64,000 bases of DNA, from assembly GCF_037976825.1 (NCBI RefSeq), contig NZ_CP150269.1, forward strand, positions 1,717,501 through 1,781,500, in the 5' to 3' direction. A program made the position numbers and the translations under genes. The notes below the pieces were generated by a model. The model did no database searches, was not told the DNA's origin, and saw only the letters and a list, made by a program, of their open reading frames with translations. The first letter of the stretch is position 1; every line of letters begins with the position of its first letter. Source of the DNA: Paenibacillus sp. FSL K6-1330. GTDB taxonomy: Bacteria > Bacillota > Bacilli > Paenibacillales > Paenibacillaceae. Shown piece after piece: positions 46,508-55,256 of this stretch.

Positions 46508-47362
46508 TTATGGACGCTTCAACAGTGCAGGATCGATCCGCGGCACAAGCCCTTCATCGGCTGCGCGGTTCAGCAGGGCGGAAATTGCTGCATAGCCGTC
46601 TTCGCCCAGCTCTGCGGTAAATGGATTGACATACAAGTCGATGTGGGCATCGGCGACATCCGGGTCCATTTCCTGAGCGTGTTGGAGGACATACGCCCGA
46701 GAGTCCTCAGGATGTTCCCAGGCATATTCGACAGAAGAGCGGATCCAGTTCGAAATGCTTGCCAGATCCAGCGACCTCCGGGCCACAATCGCCCCCAGAG
46801 GAATAGGCAGATTTGTATCGGATTCCCACCAGCTGCCCAGATCCGTCATCAGCTTCAATCCGTAGGATGGGTACGTGAATCGCGCTTCGTGAATGACAAG
46901 CCCGGCATCGATCGCTCCATCCCGGACAGCCGGCATAATCTGATCGAACGGCATCACCACGATTTCGCCGAGTCCCCCGGGTACGTTCTGTGCGGCCCAC
47001 AGACGGAACAACAGATAAGCTGTGGAGCGCTCACTTGGAACGGCTACCCGCCGGCCGGACAAATCTGCAGGGCTGGCTGGTGTTTTTCCGTCCGTGAGCT
47101 TGTCCGCCGTCAGAACGAGAGGCCCGCAACCGCGGCCGAGCGCTCCCCCGCAGGGCAGCAGGGCGTATTCATCCAGCACCCAGGGCAGCGCGGCATAGGA
47201 TATTTTCAAGATGTCATGTTCCCGATCCTCGGCCGCCCAATGATTGGTGATATCGATATCCGCATAGGATACATCAAGCTCGGGAGCACCGGGAATAAGA
47301 CCATGAACCCAGGCATGAAAGACAAATGTGTCGTTGGGGCAAGGGGAAAAAGCGATTTTCAT
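46508..47362 (-). CDS. mqnD: 1,4-dihydroxy-6-naphthoate synthase (futalosine pathway)
   Basis: A 284-residue cytoplasmic enzyme with a periplasmic-binding-protein fold. It converts cyclic dehypoxanthine futalosine into 1,4-dihydroxy-6-naphthoate, a late step of the futalosine route to menaquinone. The N-terminus IAFSPCPNDTFVFHAWVHG is the family signature, followed by DIDITNHWA, GCGPLVLT and VIHEARFTY. It overlaps the upstream mqnB by four bases. The partners mqnA and mqnC are not in this window. Confidence 0.93.
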   Translation of the reverse strand: MKIAFSPCPNDTFVFHAWVHGLIPGAPELDVSYADIDITNHWAAEDREHDILKISYAALPWVLDEYALLPCGGALGRGCGPLVLTADKLTDGKTPASPADLSGRRVAVPSERSTAYLLFRLWAAQNVPGGLGEIVVMPFDQIMPAVRDGAIDAGLVIHEARFTYPSYGLKLMTDLGSWWESDTNLPIPLGAIVARRSLDLASISNWIRSSVEYAWEHPEDSRAYVLQHAQEMDPDVADAHIDLYVNPFTAELGEDGYAAISALLNRAADEGLVPRIDPALLKRP

Positions 47363-48069
47363 CGTAACACCTCCGGTAGTAATGAACTTGCTGTCTCAAG
47401 CGCCTGCAGCGCCTCCTTGATCTTCCATGCGCCGCGGTCCCGCGGACCGACCTGATTGGATATGGAACGGATTTCAAGCACGGGCACACCGGCTGCATCG
47501 GCAGCGGTCGCCACGCCGAATCCCTCCATCGCCTCGGCTGCGGCGTCCGGCACCCGATGGAGGAGGCGTGCGGCCGTAGCTGCTGTTCCTGTCGTGGTGG
47601 AGACCGTCAGGACGGGCCCGAGGGTTACGGCTGCGCCAGCAATCTTTAAGGCCTCCGCAAGTTTGCGGGCAGAAGCTGGATCTGCCTGCACCCGATCCAT
47701 TCCGAAGCCAAGCTCTTGGACGCTGCTGAAGCCGTCTTCGGTTTCAGAACCGAGATCAGCGGCAATGATGGTGTCCGCAATGACGATGGAGCTAACCTCA
47801 GCCTGGCCGGCAAATCCTCCGGCGATACCTGCGCTGACAACGAAATCATAGGTGCCTTGAATCAGCTGGCGGGCAGTCGCAGCAGCGGTAGCCGCGGGAC
47901 CGACTCCACCCGCGATGACATCAAATCCATGTGCGCGCTTAAGCCCGCGTTGCACGGCTTCTTTTTCGGCATCGACTGCCGTAACAATAAGCACGCGCTT
48001 GGAAGACGGGGCTGGCAAGTTATGTGACTCGGTCATATCCACCGAGTTGGATTGGGTATGTTTCTGCAT
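47359..48069 (-). CDS. mqnB: Futalosine hydrolase
   Basis: A 236-residue enzyme of the nucleoside phosphorylase family that removes hypoxanthine from futalosine. VTAVDAEKEAV, AGGVGPAATAAATARQL, SAGIAGGFAGQAEV and EAMEGFGVATAADAAGVP are the characteristic segments. The start at 48069 follows AAGGAG; the ATG at 48105 lies within an inverted repeat and lacks such a site. It forms an operon with mqnD. Control by the divergent TetR-type regulator is likely. Confidence 0.9.
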   Translation of the reverse strand: MQKHTQSNSVDMTESHNLPAPSSKRVLIVTAVDAEKEAVQRGLKRAHGFDVIAGGVGPAATAAATARQLIQGTYDFVVSAGIAGGFAGQAEVSSIVIADTIIAADLGSETEDGFSSVQELGFGMDRVQADPASARKLAEALKIAGAAVTLGPVLTVSTTTGTAATAARLLHRVPDAAAEAMEGFGVATAADAAGVPVLEIRSISNQVGPRDRGAWKIKEALQALETASSLLPEVLR

Positions 48070-48092
48070 GTTATTAATCTCCTTATTGGCTG

Positions 48093-48129
48093 TAACGATA
48101 AACATCGTTATCCTTTTACGTTATAACGT
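48093..48129. promoter_or_regulatory. Paired inverted repeats, candidate TetR operator between mqnB and tetR-type gene
   Basis: TAACGAT-aaac-ATCGTTA (48093-48110) and the perfect 12-bp palindrome ACGTTATAACGT (48118-48129) both contain TAACG/CGTTA half-sites, so four half-sites occur in 37 bases. They cover the mqnB promoter/leader area. TTTACA and TATAAC of a possible minus-strand promoter flank or overlap the second palindrome. Confidence 0.5.
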
Positions 48130-48256
48130 TCTTGATGCGATGTAAAGTCTCGTGCATGTTAAGACTGGACTTTATGTGTAGCAGTAACTTTCCGATATAG
48201 AGTATAATGAACGGTAACTTACATACATCATGATTAGATTCGGAGGTTGGATAGCT

Positions 48257-48856
48257 TTGCGTAAGAAGGGTGCGAACGGACAAGAAAGCCGGGCTAGACT
48301 ACTGATTGTCGCTGCCAATGAATTTGCAAAGTCAGGATACCATCAGACCAAGATCAGCACCATCGTTTCCCGGGCTGGATTGACGCAGCCGTCATTCTAT
48401 TTGTATTTTGAAAGCAAAGAAGCCGTTTTCAAGGAGTTGGTGGAGAAATTTCGCTCTGAGCTCAAGATCCTGCTCGAGGGGAGCAGATTGGAAAGCGGAA
48501 TTGATGAGGAGCATGTAACCGGTCGTTTGCAGAGCGTGCTGACGGGGTTGTTCGCGTTTCTTGGCAAAGATTCGGACCTGACACAAATTGGTTTTTTCAT
48601 TGGGGATGACGCTGTCATCGTAAAGTCTGAAATGGTAGCCATGATTGAGCAAAATCTGAAAGCTGAGCAGCGGGACGGGTACTTTGACGGAGATTTAGAT
48701 ATGCACATCGTTGCGGAGTGCTTGGTTGGCGTCATTGAAAGACTAACCTCACAGCAGCTTCTGACAGGCAAGCGGACTCCTGAGGATCTTGCGCGTCACG
48801 TGGTAAGTTTATTTATGCACGGCATCAGCATTTATCCGGCTAAGCGGGCTACATAA
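48257..48856 (+). CDS. TetR-family transcriptional regulator
   Basis: A 199-residue repressor-type protein. The N-terminal TetR helix-turn-helix is LLIVAANEFAKSGYHQTKISTI with AGLTQPSFYLYFESKEAVF. The C-terminal domain (about 80-195) is all-helical and includes a ligand pocket region. A TTG at 48257 follows CGGAGG; the ATG at 48230 has no ribosome binding site. It is divergent from mqnB-mqnD, with operator-like repeats between them, so regulation of menaquinone genes is plausible but unproven. Confidence 0.88.
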   Translation: MRKKGANGQESRARLLIVAANEFAKSGYHQTKISTIVSRAGLTQPSFYLYFESKEAVFKELVEKFRSELKILLEGSRLESGIDEEHVTGRLQSVLTGLFAFLGKDSDLTQIGFFIGDDAVIVKSEMVAMIEQNLKAEQRDGYFDGDLDMHIVAECLVGVIERLTSQQLLTGKRTPEDLARHVVSLFMHGISIYPAKRAT

Positions 48857-48902
48857 GGCAATGAAATTTAATGTATAAAAATAAAGATAATTAAAATATC
48901 AG

Positions 48903-48952
48903 AAGCAGGCAGTGATATGGTTAGGGTTAACCGTGGACGGCCTGTTTTTTGC
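48903..48952 (+). terminator. Terminator after the TetR-type gene
   Basis: Arms caggc and gcctg with inner ggtta/taacc pairing, followed by six Ts. Confidence 0.6.
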
Positions 48953-49083
48953 TGTTGACCAGAGCCGAATTCCAGCAAGGGTTTGATCTTTTTCAAAGAA
49001 TTGCAGTATATTCATTATACGTTATGTAACCGATTGCAACTGGGAATGGCGAACGAAGGATCAAGGAATCGGGGGTTTTAATC

Positions 49084-50091
49084 ATGAAGAAGATGATGCT
49101 GGTGTACGGTGCGCTTCTATTGGCTTTTCTTACCTATGTGTTCATGTACAGACTGGAGGACAAGCGTTCTTCTGCTTGGGAGGAAGGCGGCCTGCACGGC
49201 AGCATTGGGGAGAATTATGTCATGGTGACTTTTCAATCTGGCATGGAATATTGGAAAAATATTTTAAAGGGCTTCGAGGATGGAGGGGATGCTCTGGGCG
49301 TAACTGTCGATTACCGAGGCTCTACACAATATGACGTGGAGGAACAGATCACCGTTCTGGAACAAGTGATTGCCAAAAAACCTGCCGGTATCGCCTTGTC
49401 GGCCATCGATTCCAAAGCGCTGACGTCGACAATTAATAAAGCCGTGGAAGCTGGAATACCCGTCGTGCTGTTCGATGCGGATGCACCTGACAGTAAGGCC
49501 TATTCTTTCCTGGCGACCAATAATTACAACGCTGGCGTTGCGGCCGCGGACAAAATGGCGCAGCTTCTCGGCCGGGAAGGGGAGATCGGGATTGTTACCC
49601 AGCCCGGGCAGCAGAATCATGATGACCGTTCCGAAGGCTTCAGGGACACTTTAGCACAGCGATATCCGGGCATGTCCGTGGTGGAGATCAGGGAAGGTAA
49701 AGGGGATACCCTCGTTGCCAAAGAGGCTGCTGCAGACATGCTGGACAAGCACCCGGATCTCAAAGGGATCTTCGTAACGGAGGCCAGCGGCGGAATGGGC
49801 GTGGCGGATGCTGTTATCGGCGCGAATAAAGCGGATCGGATTACCATCATCGGATTCGATACAAATAAAGGGACGCTGGACCGGATTTCCGATGGAACCA
49901 TCGCGGCAACGATCGCTCAGGGGACGTGGAACATGGGCTATTGGTCGCTGCAGTATTTATTTCATCTGCATCATGGTCTTACCGTACCGGCCCCGACGCT
50001 CGGCAATGACGTGTCTCCACTTCCGACAAGGGTGGACACCGGGATCTCGATTGTGACCCGAGAGAATGTGAATGATTATTATGCAAAATAG
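49084..50091 (+). CDS. Membrane-anchored sugar-binding sensor protein (XylFII-like)
   Basis: A 335-residue periplasmic-binding-protein fold (family 1, ribose/xylose type; FEDGGDALGVTVDYRG, IALSAIDSKAL, PVVLFDADAP, FVTEASGGMGVADAV, IGFDTNKGTLDRI). The N-terminus has one hydrophobic helix (about residues 4-21) with neither a lipobox cysteine nor an obvious cleavage site, so the protein is probably tethered by an uncleaved anchor. It overlaps the kinase gene by 20 bases. In Clostridium an anchored binding protein (XylFII) hands the sugar signal to its kinase rather than to a transporter; the same role is inferred here. GGGGG ribosome binding site. Confidence 0.82.
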   Translation: MKKMMLVYGALLLAFLTYVFMYRLEDKRSSAWEEGGLHGSIGENYVMVTFQSGMEYWKNILKGFEDGGDALGVTVDYRGSTQYDVEEQITVLEQVIAKKPAGIALSAIDSKALTSTINKAVEAGIPVVLFDADAPDSKAYSFLATNNYNAGVAAADKMAQLLGREGEIGIVTQPGQQNHDDRSEGFRDTLAQRYPGMSVVEIREGKGDTLVAKEAAADMLDKHPDLKGIFVTEASGGMGVADAVIGANKADRITIIGFDTNKGTLDRISDGTIAATIAQGTWNMGYWSLQYLFHLHHGLTVPAPTLGNDVSPLPTRVDTGISIVTRENVNDYYAK

Positions 50092-52015
50092 AATCAGAGC
50101 GGAATCCTGGCGCGAAGGCATCTCGCGGTGGCTGCGGTTTGGGGATATACCGCTGAGATACAAGTTGGTCATCTTGTTCCTTATGGTTGGCATCCTGCCC
50201 TCAATCGCGCTGGGCGTCCTCGTCAATTGGACGGTTAACCGCATTGTGGATCAGCAGGTAACCTCGAACACCATTCAATTGATCGGAAAGGTCAATCAGA
50301 CCTTGGACAATGATATGGAGAATCTCCAGAACATTACGTATTTGATCGGATTTGACCCGCGCACGGAGCGATTTCTGCAAGGGGAAATCCAAGGGGATAA
50401 GCCGGCCGCAGGAACCGAAGATACGGGTAATTCCGGCCTGCAGTCGTTCTCGGTGAAGCAGGACAATGAGGAAAATTATGAGATTAAGCGGTATCTTCAA
50501 GGCTTCACGACGCTGTACCCGGAAATCGCCTCCATTCTTCTGGTCAATCGCGACGGGGAATACATCAGTAACGAAATGTATGCGCGCGGTCCCGCCAGCT
50601 TGACGGAGGAAGCTTGGTACCTTGAGGCTGCTTCAAATGAAGGAATCTTTACAGTGCTCGGGCATCCGGCAGATCGTAACGTCACCACCCATGTTCATTA
50701 TGGCAACGAGGAGCTGGTGTCGGTCGTTCGCTCGTTTGTGAATCCGGATACGAGGGAAGTAACCGGAGCGGTATTGATCGATTTGAAGCTGCGGGCGGTT
50801 GCGAGAGCGGTCCGGGATGTCACGCTTGGAAAAAGCGGATATTTGATGGTGGCCGAACCCGGCGGCTCCAGCATCTATAAGCCGGAGGATTCCATCATTC
50901 CGTCCATACCGCCTTCGTGGTTTCCGGAAGAGGACAGCGGTGCTTTCATCCGTGAGTCGAACGGAGAGCGGCTGCAATTGATATACGGCACCTCCTCCTT
51001 TACCGGCTGGCGGACGATCGGCGTATTTCCAACCAGCGAATCGGTGTATGAGGTCCGAGAGATTCGATTTTATATGATTTGTTTCTTGTTTGTGGTGTGC
51101 TTGTTTGGCATAGCTGCATCCTACACGCTTTCACAGTCGATATCCAGACCGATCTGGCAACTCATGTCCTTCATGCAAAAAGCAGAATCCGGGGATTTGA
51201 CGACCCGTTACTGGGGAAACCGTCAGGATGAGGTGGGCATGCTTGGACGCAGCTTTAACCGCATGCTTCTGCAGATCCGCAAGTTGATGAAGCTGAGCGA
51301 GCTCCGGGAGAAGCAGAAGCGCGAAGCGGAGCTGCGCAGCCTACAGGCCCACATTAAGCCGCATTTTCTGTACAACACACTGGATACGATCCATTGGATG
51401 GCCCGTAAGAAAGGGGCGGACGATGTATCGGATCTGGTGGAATCCTTGTCGAGGCTGTTTCGGATCGGACTCAGCAAAGGGGATGATATCATCTCCATGT
51501 CCGACGAATGGATGCATATCAGCAGCTACTTGCAGATACAGAAGACGCGCTACCGCGACAGGCTGCAGGTTGAGATGGAGCTTTCGCCTGAGGCTGAGAA
51601 ATTATACGTGCTGAAGCTCCTTCTGCAGCCGGTGGTGGAAAACGCGATATACCACGGCATTAAGGCCCGGAGAGGATCGGGGCGAATCTGGATCAAAGCT
51701 GATGTCGAGGGGAATGTGCTGGTACTTGCCGTACAAGACGACGGGGCAGGTATGTCCAAGGAGCAGCTGGAGACGCTTCGCAATCAGCTTGCCGATCCGG
51801 TAACGGCCATGGAGACGACTCCGGGAGAAAGGGTAGGCGAAAGTCGCAGCTATGGCATGCTGAATGTGCAGGCACGCATCAAGCTAACGTTCGGCGATGA
51901 GTACGGAATTGCAATTGACAGTATAGAGAACGAGGGAACGACGGTAATGATTACGCATCCGCTGCTGCATACCGCCCCTTCGTCCTCCAATCATGATGGG
52001 AGAGACAGGCTATGA
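50072..52015 (+). CDS. YesM-type sensor histidine kinase
   Basis: A 647-residue kinase with membrane helices at about 33-53 and 333-355. Between them is a large extracytoplasmic Cache-type domain (STNTIQL-like start, YPEIASILLVNRDGEYISN). HAMP covers about 355-410. A His_kinase-type helix carries the acceptor His431 in AHIKPHFLYNTLDTIHW, and the ATPase has VENAIYHGI, DDGAGMS and SYGMLNVQARI. It overlaps both neighbours and should receive the sugar signal from the anchored binding protein. It probably phosphorylates the next gene product. Confidence 0.92.
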   Translation: MIIMQNRIRAESWREGISRWLRFGDIPLRYKLVILFLMVGILPSIALGVLVNWTVNRIVDQQVTSNTIQLIGKVNQTLDNDMENLQNITYLIGFDPRTERFLQGEIQGDKPAAGTEDTGNSGLQSFSVKQDNEENYEIKRYLQGFTTLYPEIASILLVNRDGEYISNEMYARGPASLTEEAWYLEAASNEGIFTVLGHPADRNVTTHVHYGNEELVSVVRSFVNPDTREVTGAVLIDLKLRAVARAVRDVTLGKSGYLMVAEPGGSSIYKPEDSIIPSIPPSWFPEEDSGAFIRESNGERLQLIYGTSSFTGWRTIGVFPTSESVYEVREIRFYMICFLFVVCLFGIAASYTLSQSISRPIWQLMSFMQKAESGDLTTRYWGNRQDEVGMLGRSFNRMLLQIRKLMKLSELREKQKREAELRSLQAHIKPHFLYNTLDTIHWMARKKGADDVSDLVESLSRLFRIGLSKGDDIISMSDEWMHISSYLQIQKTRYRDRLQVEMELSPEAEKLYVLKLLLQPVVENAIYHGIKARRGSGRIWIKADVEGNVLVLAVQDDGAGMSKEQLETLRNQLADPVTAMETTPGERVGESRSYGMLNVQARIKLTFGDEYGIAIDSIENEGTTVMITHPLLHTAPSSSNHDGRDRL

Positions 52016-53226
52016 ACAAAGCGTATCAAGTCCTGATTGCTGACGATGAGCCGATTATCCGTGAAGGAATTCGGGATGCGGTGGATTGGGAGGCTCTTGG
52101 CATGGAGGTGGCTGCTGAAGCGGAGGATGGCGAGGAAGCGCTGGAGCTTGCGCTCAGCCGGCCGATCGACATTATGCTGGTCGATATGAATATGCCGTTC
52201 CTGGACGGCATCGGGCTTATGAAGCGGATGAAGGAAGAACGTCCCGAATGCCGGTTCGTCATTATTACTGGCCATGACGAATTTGCGTATGCGCAGGAAG
52301 CGATCCGGCTCGGGGTTAAGGATTATATATTAAAGCCGGTGAATGCGGATCACCTGATTCGAGTGCTTGGAAGCGTAAGGGATGAACTGAATGACCGGCA
52401 AATCCAGGAGAGTTATCTGAAGAAGGCCTCCGAGCAAATCGAGAAGAATATTCCGCTGCTGCGGGAACGATTCTGCTTGGAATGGATGCATGGCCTGCTG
52501 GATGAGGAGGAGGCGCTGGAGCAGCTGGAGTTTCTCGGGCTTCCTCCTAGTAATCCTACTCAGGTCGGCATCGCCAGGTGGCCGGAGATGACGGCTCCGC
52601 AGCCTTTGATGAAGGAAAGCGACCGGCAGCTGTATCTGTTCGCGATGGAGAATATCATTTCCGAGCTGATCCATCCTGCTCCTTGTGTTTTGTTCCGTGA
52701 TCATACAGGATGGATTGGCATCTGTTTATGGGGTGAGACGGATGTGGAAATCGCAGCCGATGCCGAGCAATCCATTCAGAAGTACTTGAAGCTGACTGTC
52801 AACGTTCATATGGAGTTTGTATCGGAAGGAGCGGGGGCGGTTGCTGCAGCCTATGAGGCCTGCCGGGATGGGGTGTTTAAGGATGCGCAGCTGTCTCCGT
52901 TAGTACGGCGGGCCCGGCAGCTCATCCAGGAGCAGTATGCCGTTCGGGAGCTGACGCTGGAATCGTTTGCCCAGGAGCTGCAGGTTTCGCCAGTCTATCT
53001 GAGCCGAACGCTAAAGAAAGAACTGGGCACGTCCTTTATTACGCTTATGACCCAGACGCGGATTCAAAAGGCGATTCAGCTGCTTAATTCCACCGATCTG
53101 AGTATCCTGGACATCGCGGAGCGGGTGGGATATGACAGCCAGCATTATTTCAGCACGGCTTTTAAAAAAGTAATGGGGGTATCACCGAACCGGTACCGCA
53201 AAGGGGCGACGGTTCAGGAAGAGTAG
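52012..53226 (+). CDS. YesN-type response regulator with AraC DNA-binding domain
   Basis: A 404-residue regulator. The receiver domain has Asp11-Asp12, phospho-acceptor Asp58 in LVDMNMPFLDG, ITGHDEF and the Lys in YILKPVN. A central linker region lies at about 130-290. The C-terminal AraC domain has LTLESFAQELQVSPVYLSRTLKKELG and SILDIAERVGYDSQHYFSTAFKK. Four-base overlap with the kinase. It presumably activates the ChvE-MmsA-MmsB transporter operon that starts about 900 bases downstream. Confidence 0.93.
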   Translation: MNKAYQVLIADDEPIIREGIRDAVDWEALGMEVAAEAEDGEEALELALSRPIDIMLVDMNMPFLDGIGLMKRMKEERPECRFVIITGHDEFAYAQEAIRLGVKDYILKPVNADHLIRVLGSVRDELNDRQIQESYLKKASEQIEKNIPLLRERFCLEWMHGLLDEEEALEQLEFLGLPPSNPTQVGIARWPEMTAPQPLMKESDRQLYLFAMENIISELIHPAPCVLFRDHTGWIGICLWGETDVEIAADAEQSIQKYLKLTVNVHMEFVSEGAGAVAAAYEACRDGVFKDAQLSPLVRRARQLIQEQYAVRELTLESFAQELQVSPVYLSRTLKKELGTSFITLMTQTRIQKAIQLLNSTDLSILDIAERVGYDSQHYFSTAFKKVMGVSPNRYRKGATVQEE

Positions 53227-53262
53227 GCGGTGTGCGAGGATCATGAAGGGGACATTCCGAAC

Positions 53263-53675
53263 CTATGCCATTTCCTGCTGAGTCTCATATTTTTGCAAAC
53301 GCGGGAGCAGATCTTTGCGGAGTGAGTGTATCGCTTTTTTCAGTGGTTTGTCCTTGGGCCGGGATTGCAGTTTCGCCTCCAATTGCTGTACAGGTCTGGA
53401 CCTTCTCCTGGGCATAACTGAAGCGCGCTCGTGAAGACCTTCTACAGTACGTCTTTTATACGCTCGGAACGAAAGCGATTAGTGGTGCGAAAATCCGGAT
53501 GCTGTCTCCCGGCAATCCACATGAACATGACATTCTCGCGGACGGCATTGGCGATATCTGACGAGAAGAGTAGATCCGTTGTGTGTAAGCGTAGACGTTG
53601 GCTTTGGTGAGCAACTTGGGATGGTAGCTGTCTAGACTGCCGCCGGGGTTGCCCCATGGTATATTGAATGTACAA
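53263..53675 (-). pseudogene. IS1182-family transposase fossil
   Basis: Remnants of one transposase occur in several frames on the minus strand. The N-terminal MYIQYTMGQP is followed after a deletion by GGSLDSYHPKLLTKANVYAYTQRIYSSRQI in a shifted frame. DIANAVRENVMFMWIAGRQHPDFRT and NRFRSERIKDVL come next, and after another gap KLQSRPKDKPLKKAIHSLRKDLLPRLQKYE. These are recognisable IS1182 transposase segments in the right order. At least two large deletions and several frameshifts make it inactive. Confidence 0.8.
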
Positions 53676-53740
53676 AAGAAACCGTTCCTTTCGTAAATGG
53701 TTTGGGTAGCACCTCCATTTTACCGAAGAACGGTTTCTTT
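53675..53740. repeat. Long imperfect hairpin beside the transposase fossil
   Basis: Arms at 53675-53700 and 53715-53740 (aaagaaaccgttc with gaacggtttcttt, continuing through cgtaaatgg/ccattttacc) pair over about 25 bases. It sits just upstream of the fossil transposase start and may be part of the old element, for example a read-through block. T-runs exist on both strands. Confidence 0.6.
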
Positions 53741-54085
53741 GCGTCTAAAAAAGTAGGCAGTCCGCACGGCGTAACGGAGAGGACGAATCGATTCCGGACA
53801 AGCGACAGCGATGGTAGGAACGATTCGTACATGGAGCGTCTTCTAACAGGAAGAAGGGGGGCTCCCGCAAGATCTAAGATCTTTTGGGACTCCCCCTTTT
53901 GGATGCCGGCAACCGCTTGGGGCATGGTGTGACTAAGCCGGAAAGTTACGCAGCCAATGTACACTCGCGTAAAACCCAAACAACAAAAGTATGAAAATTA
54001 TAAAAAAGGTTGTTTTCGTGGAAAGACCCCTACACCCGATGGGATGTATCCTTTTTAGTACAGAGAGGCTTTTCGAACCTTCGGT
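53741..54085. other. Intergenic stretch without a recognised gene
   Basis: Short frames here look like noise. The stretch contains a stable terminator-like hairpin at 53853-53900 (ggggg...ccccc, with internal agatct pairing, then four Ts). After that comes AT-rich DNA (53970-54010) that could hold the promoter of the sugar transporter operon. Confidence 0.4.
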
Positions 54086-54099
54086 TGTAAGCGCTCTCG
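54086..54099 (+). promoter_or_regulatory. cre-like site upstream of the chvE-type gene
   Basis: TGTAAGCGCTCTCG matches 13 of 14 cre consensus positions (TGWAANCGNTNWCA). It is 30 bases before the start codon. Confidence 0.6.
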
Positions 54100-54128
54100 A
54101 TTCCATTTTTCGGAAAGGGGAACTACCG

Positions 54129-55214
54129 ATGAAGAGAGGATTGCCAGGATTGCTGATCGCGGTGCTGCTCTTGGCCCTGACGGCCTGCAACCTCGCCGAA
54201 AGCAAAACCGGCGATGCTGATAAGGGGTATGTCGGCCTTGCGATGCCAACCAAATCATCCGAGCGCTGGGTGGCTGACGGGAAGAACATGGAGCGGCTGT
54301 TTCAGGAAAAAGGATATAAAACCGACCTTCAATTTGCTGAGGACGTGATTGAAAACCAGATTTCGCAAATCGAGAACATGATTACGAAAGGGGTCGACGT
54401 CATCGTCATCGCTTCAATTGATGGAAATACGCTAACCGACGTGATCAAGAAGGCTCATGATCAGGGAATTAAGGTTATTGCCTACGATCGGTTGATCCGT
54501 AATACCGAGCATTTGAGTTATTATGCTACGTTCGACAACTTTCAGGTCGGCGTTCAACAAGCCTCTTATATTGAAGAGAAGCTCGGCTTGAAGGAAGGGA
54601 AGGGGCCGTTCAATATCGAGCTGTTCGGTGGATCGCCGGACGATAACAATGCTTACTTTTTCTATGACGGCGCGATGTCCGTTCTGAAGCCTTACATGGA
54701 TTCGGGCAAGCTTGTGGTTCGGAGCAAGCAGACCACGATGGCCCAGATTGCGACCCTGCGCTGGGACGGGGCCTTGGCCCAGTCGCGGATGGATAACCTG
54801 ATCAGCGCCAACTATTCCAGCGAAAATCTGGATGCGGTACTGTCTCCCTACGACGGGATCAGTATCGGCATTATCTCCTCACTCAAGGGTGTGGGTTATG
54901 GGACGGCAGGTAAGCCCCTGCCGATCATTACTGGTCAGGATGCGGAGCTTGCCTCCATTAAATCAATCGTAGCCGGTGAGCAAACCCAGACGGTGTTCAA
55001 GGATACACGCCAGCTCGCCGAACAGGCAGTCAAGATGGCGGAGAGCGTGCTGAAGGGAGAAGAAGCCGAGGTTAACGATACCGAATCGTACGATAACGGC
55101 ATCAAGGTCGTGCCTGCCTATCTGCTCCCTCCTGTATCCGTAGATGCTTCCAACGTGGAGAAAGAGGTTGTGAAGACGGGCTATTACTCCAAGGAAGAAA
55201 TCGGATTGAAATAG
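54129..55214 (+). CDS. ChvE-like multiple-sugar-binding lipoprotein
   Basis: A 361-residue lipoprotein (lipobox LTAC, Cys20) with the xylose/ChvE-type binding fold. [64 protein letters not shown] and [19 protein letters not shown] are diagnostic of ChvE/XylF. It feeds monosaccharides to the MmsA/MmsB-type transporter encoded next. The start at 54129 follows AAAGGGGA. The upstream cre-like site and the linked YesM/YesN pair suggest dual control by catabolite repression and sugar induction. Confidence 0.9.
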   Translation: MKRGLPGLLIAVLLLALTACNLAESKTGDADKGYVGLAMPTKSSERWVADGKNMERLFQEKGYKTDLQFAEDVIENQISQIENMITKGVDVIVIASIDGNTLTDVIKKAHDQGIKVIAYDRLIRNTEHLSYYATFDNFQVGVQQASYIEEKLGLKEGKGPFNIELFGGSPDDNNAYFFYDGAMSVLKPYMDSGKLVVRSKQTTMAQIATLRWDGALAQSRMDNLISANYSSENLDAVLSPYDGISIGIISSLKGVGYGTAGKPLPIITGQDAELASIKSIVAGEQTQTVFKDTRQLAEQAVKMAESVLKGEEAEVNDTESYDNGIKVVPAYLLPPVSVDASNVEKEVVKTGYYSKEEIGLK

Positions 55215-55256
55215 TCTTAAGGCAGCGAACATGAAACGATAGGAAGGTGAAGCCAG

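Noticed and set aside
53632..53979. Minus-strand frame of 115 codons across the hairpins near 53.7-53.9 kb
   Set aside because: It runs through two strong hairpin structures and the fossil insertion element, and shows no protein family features.
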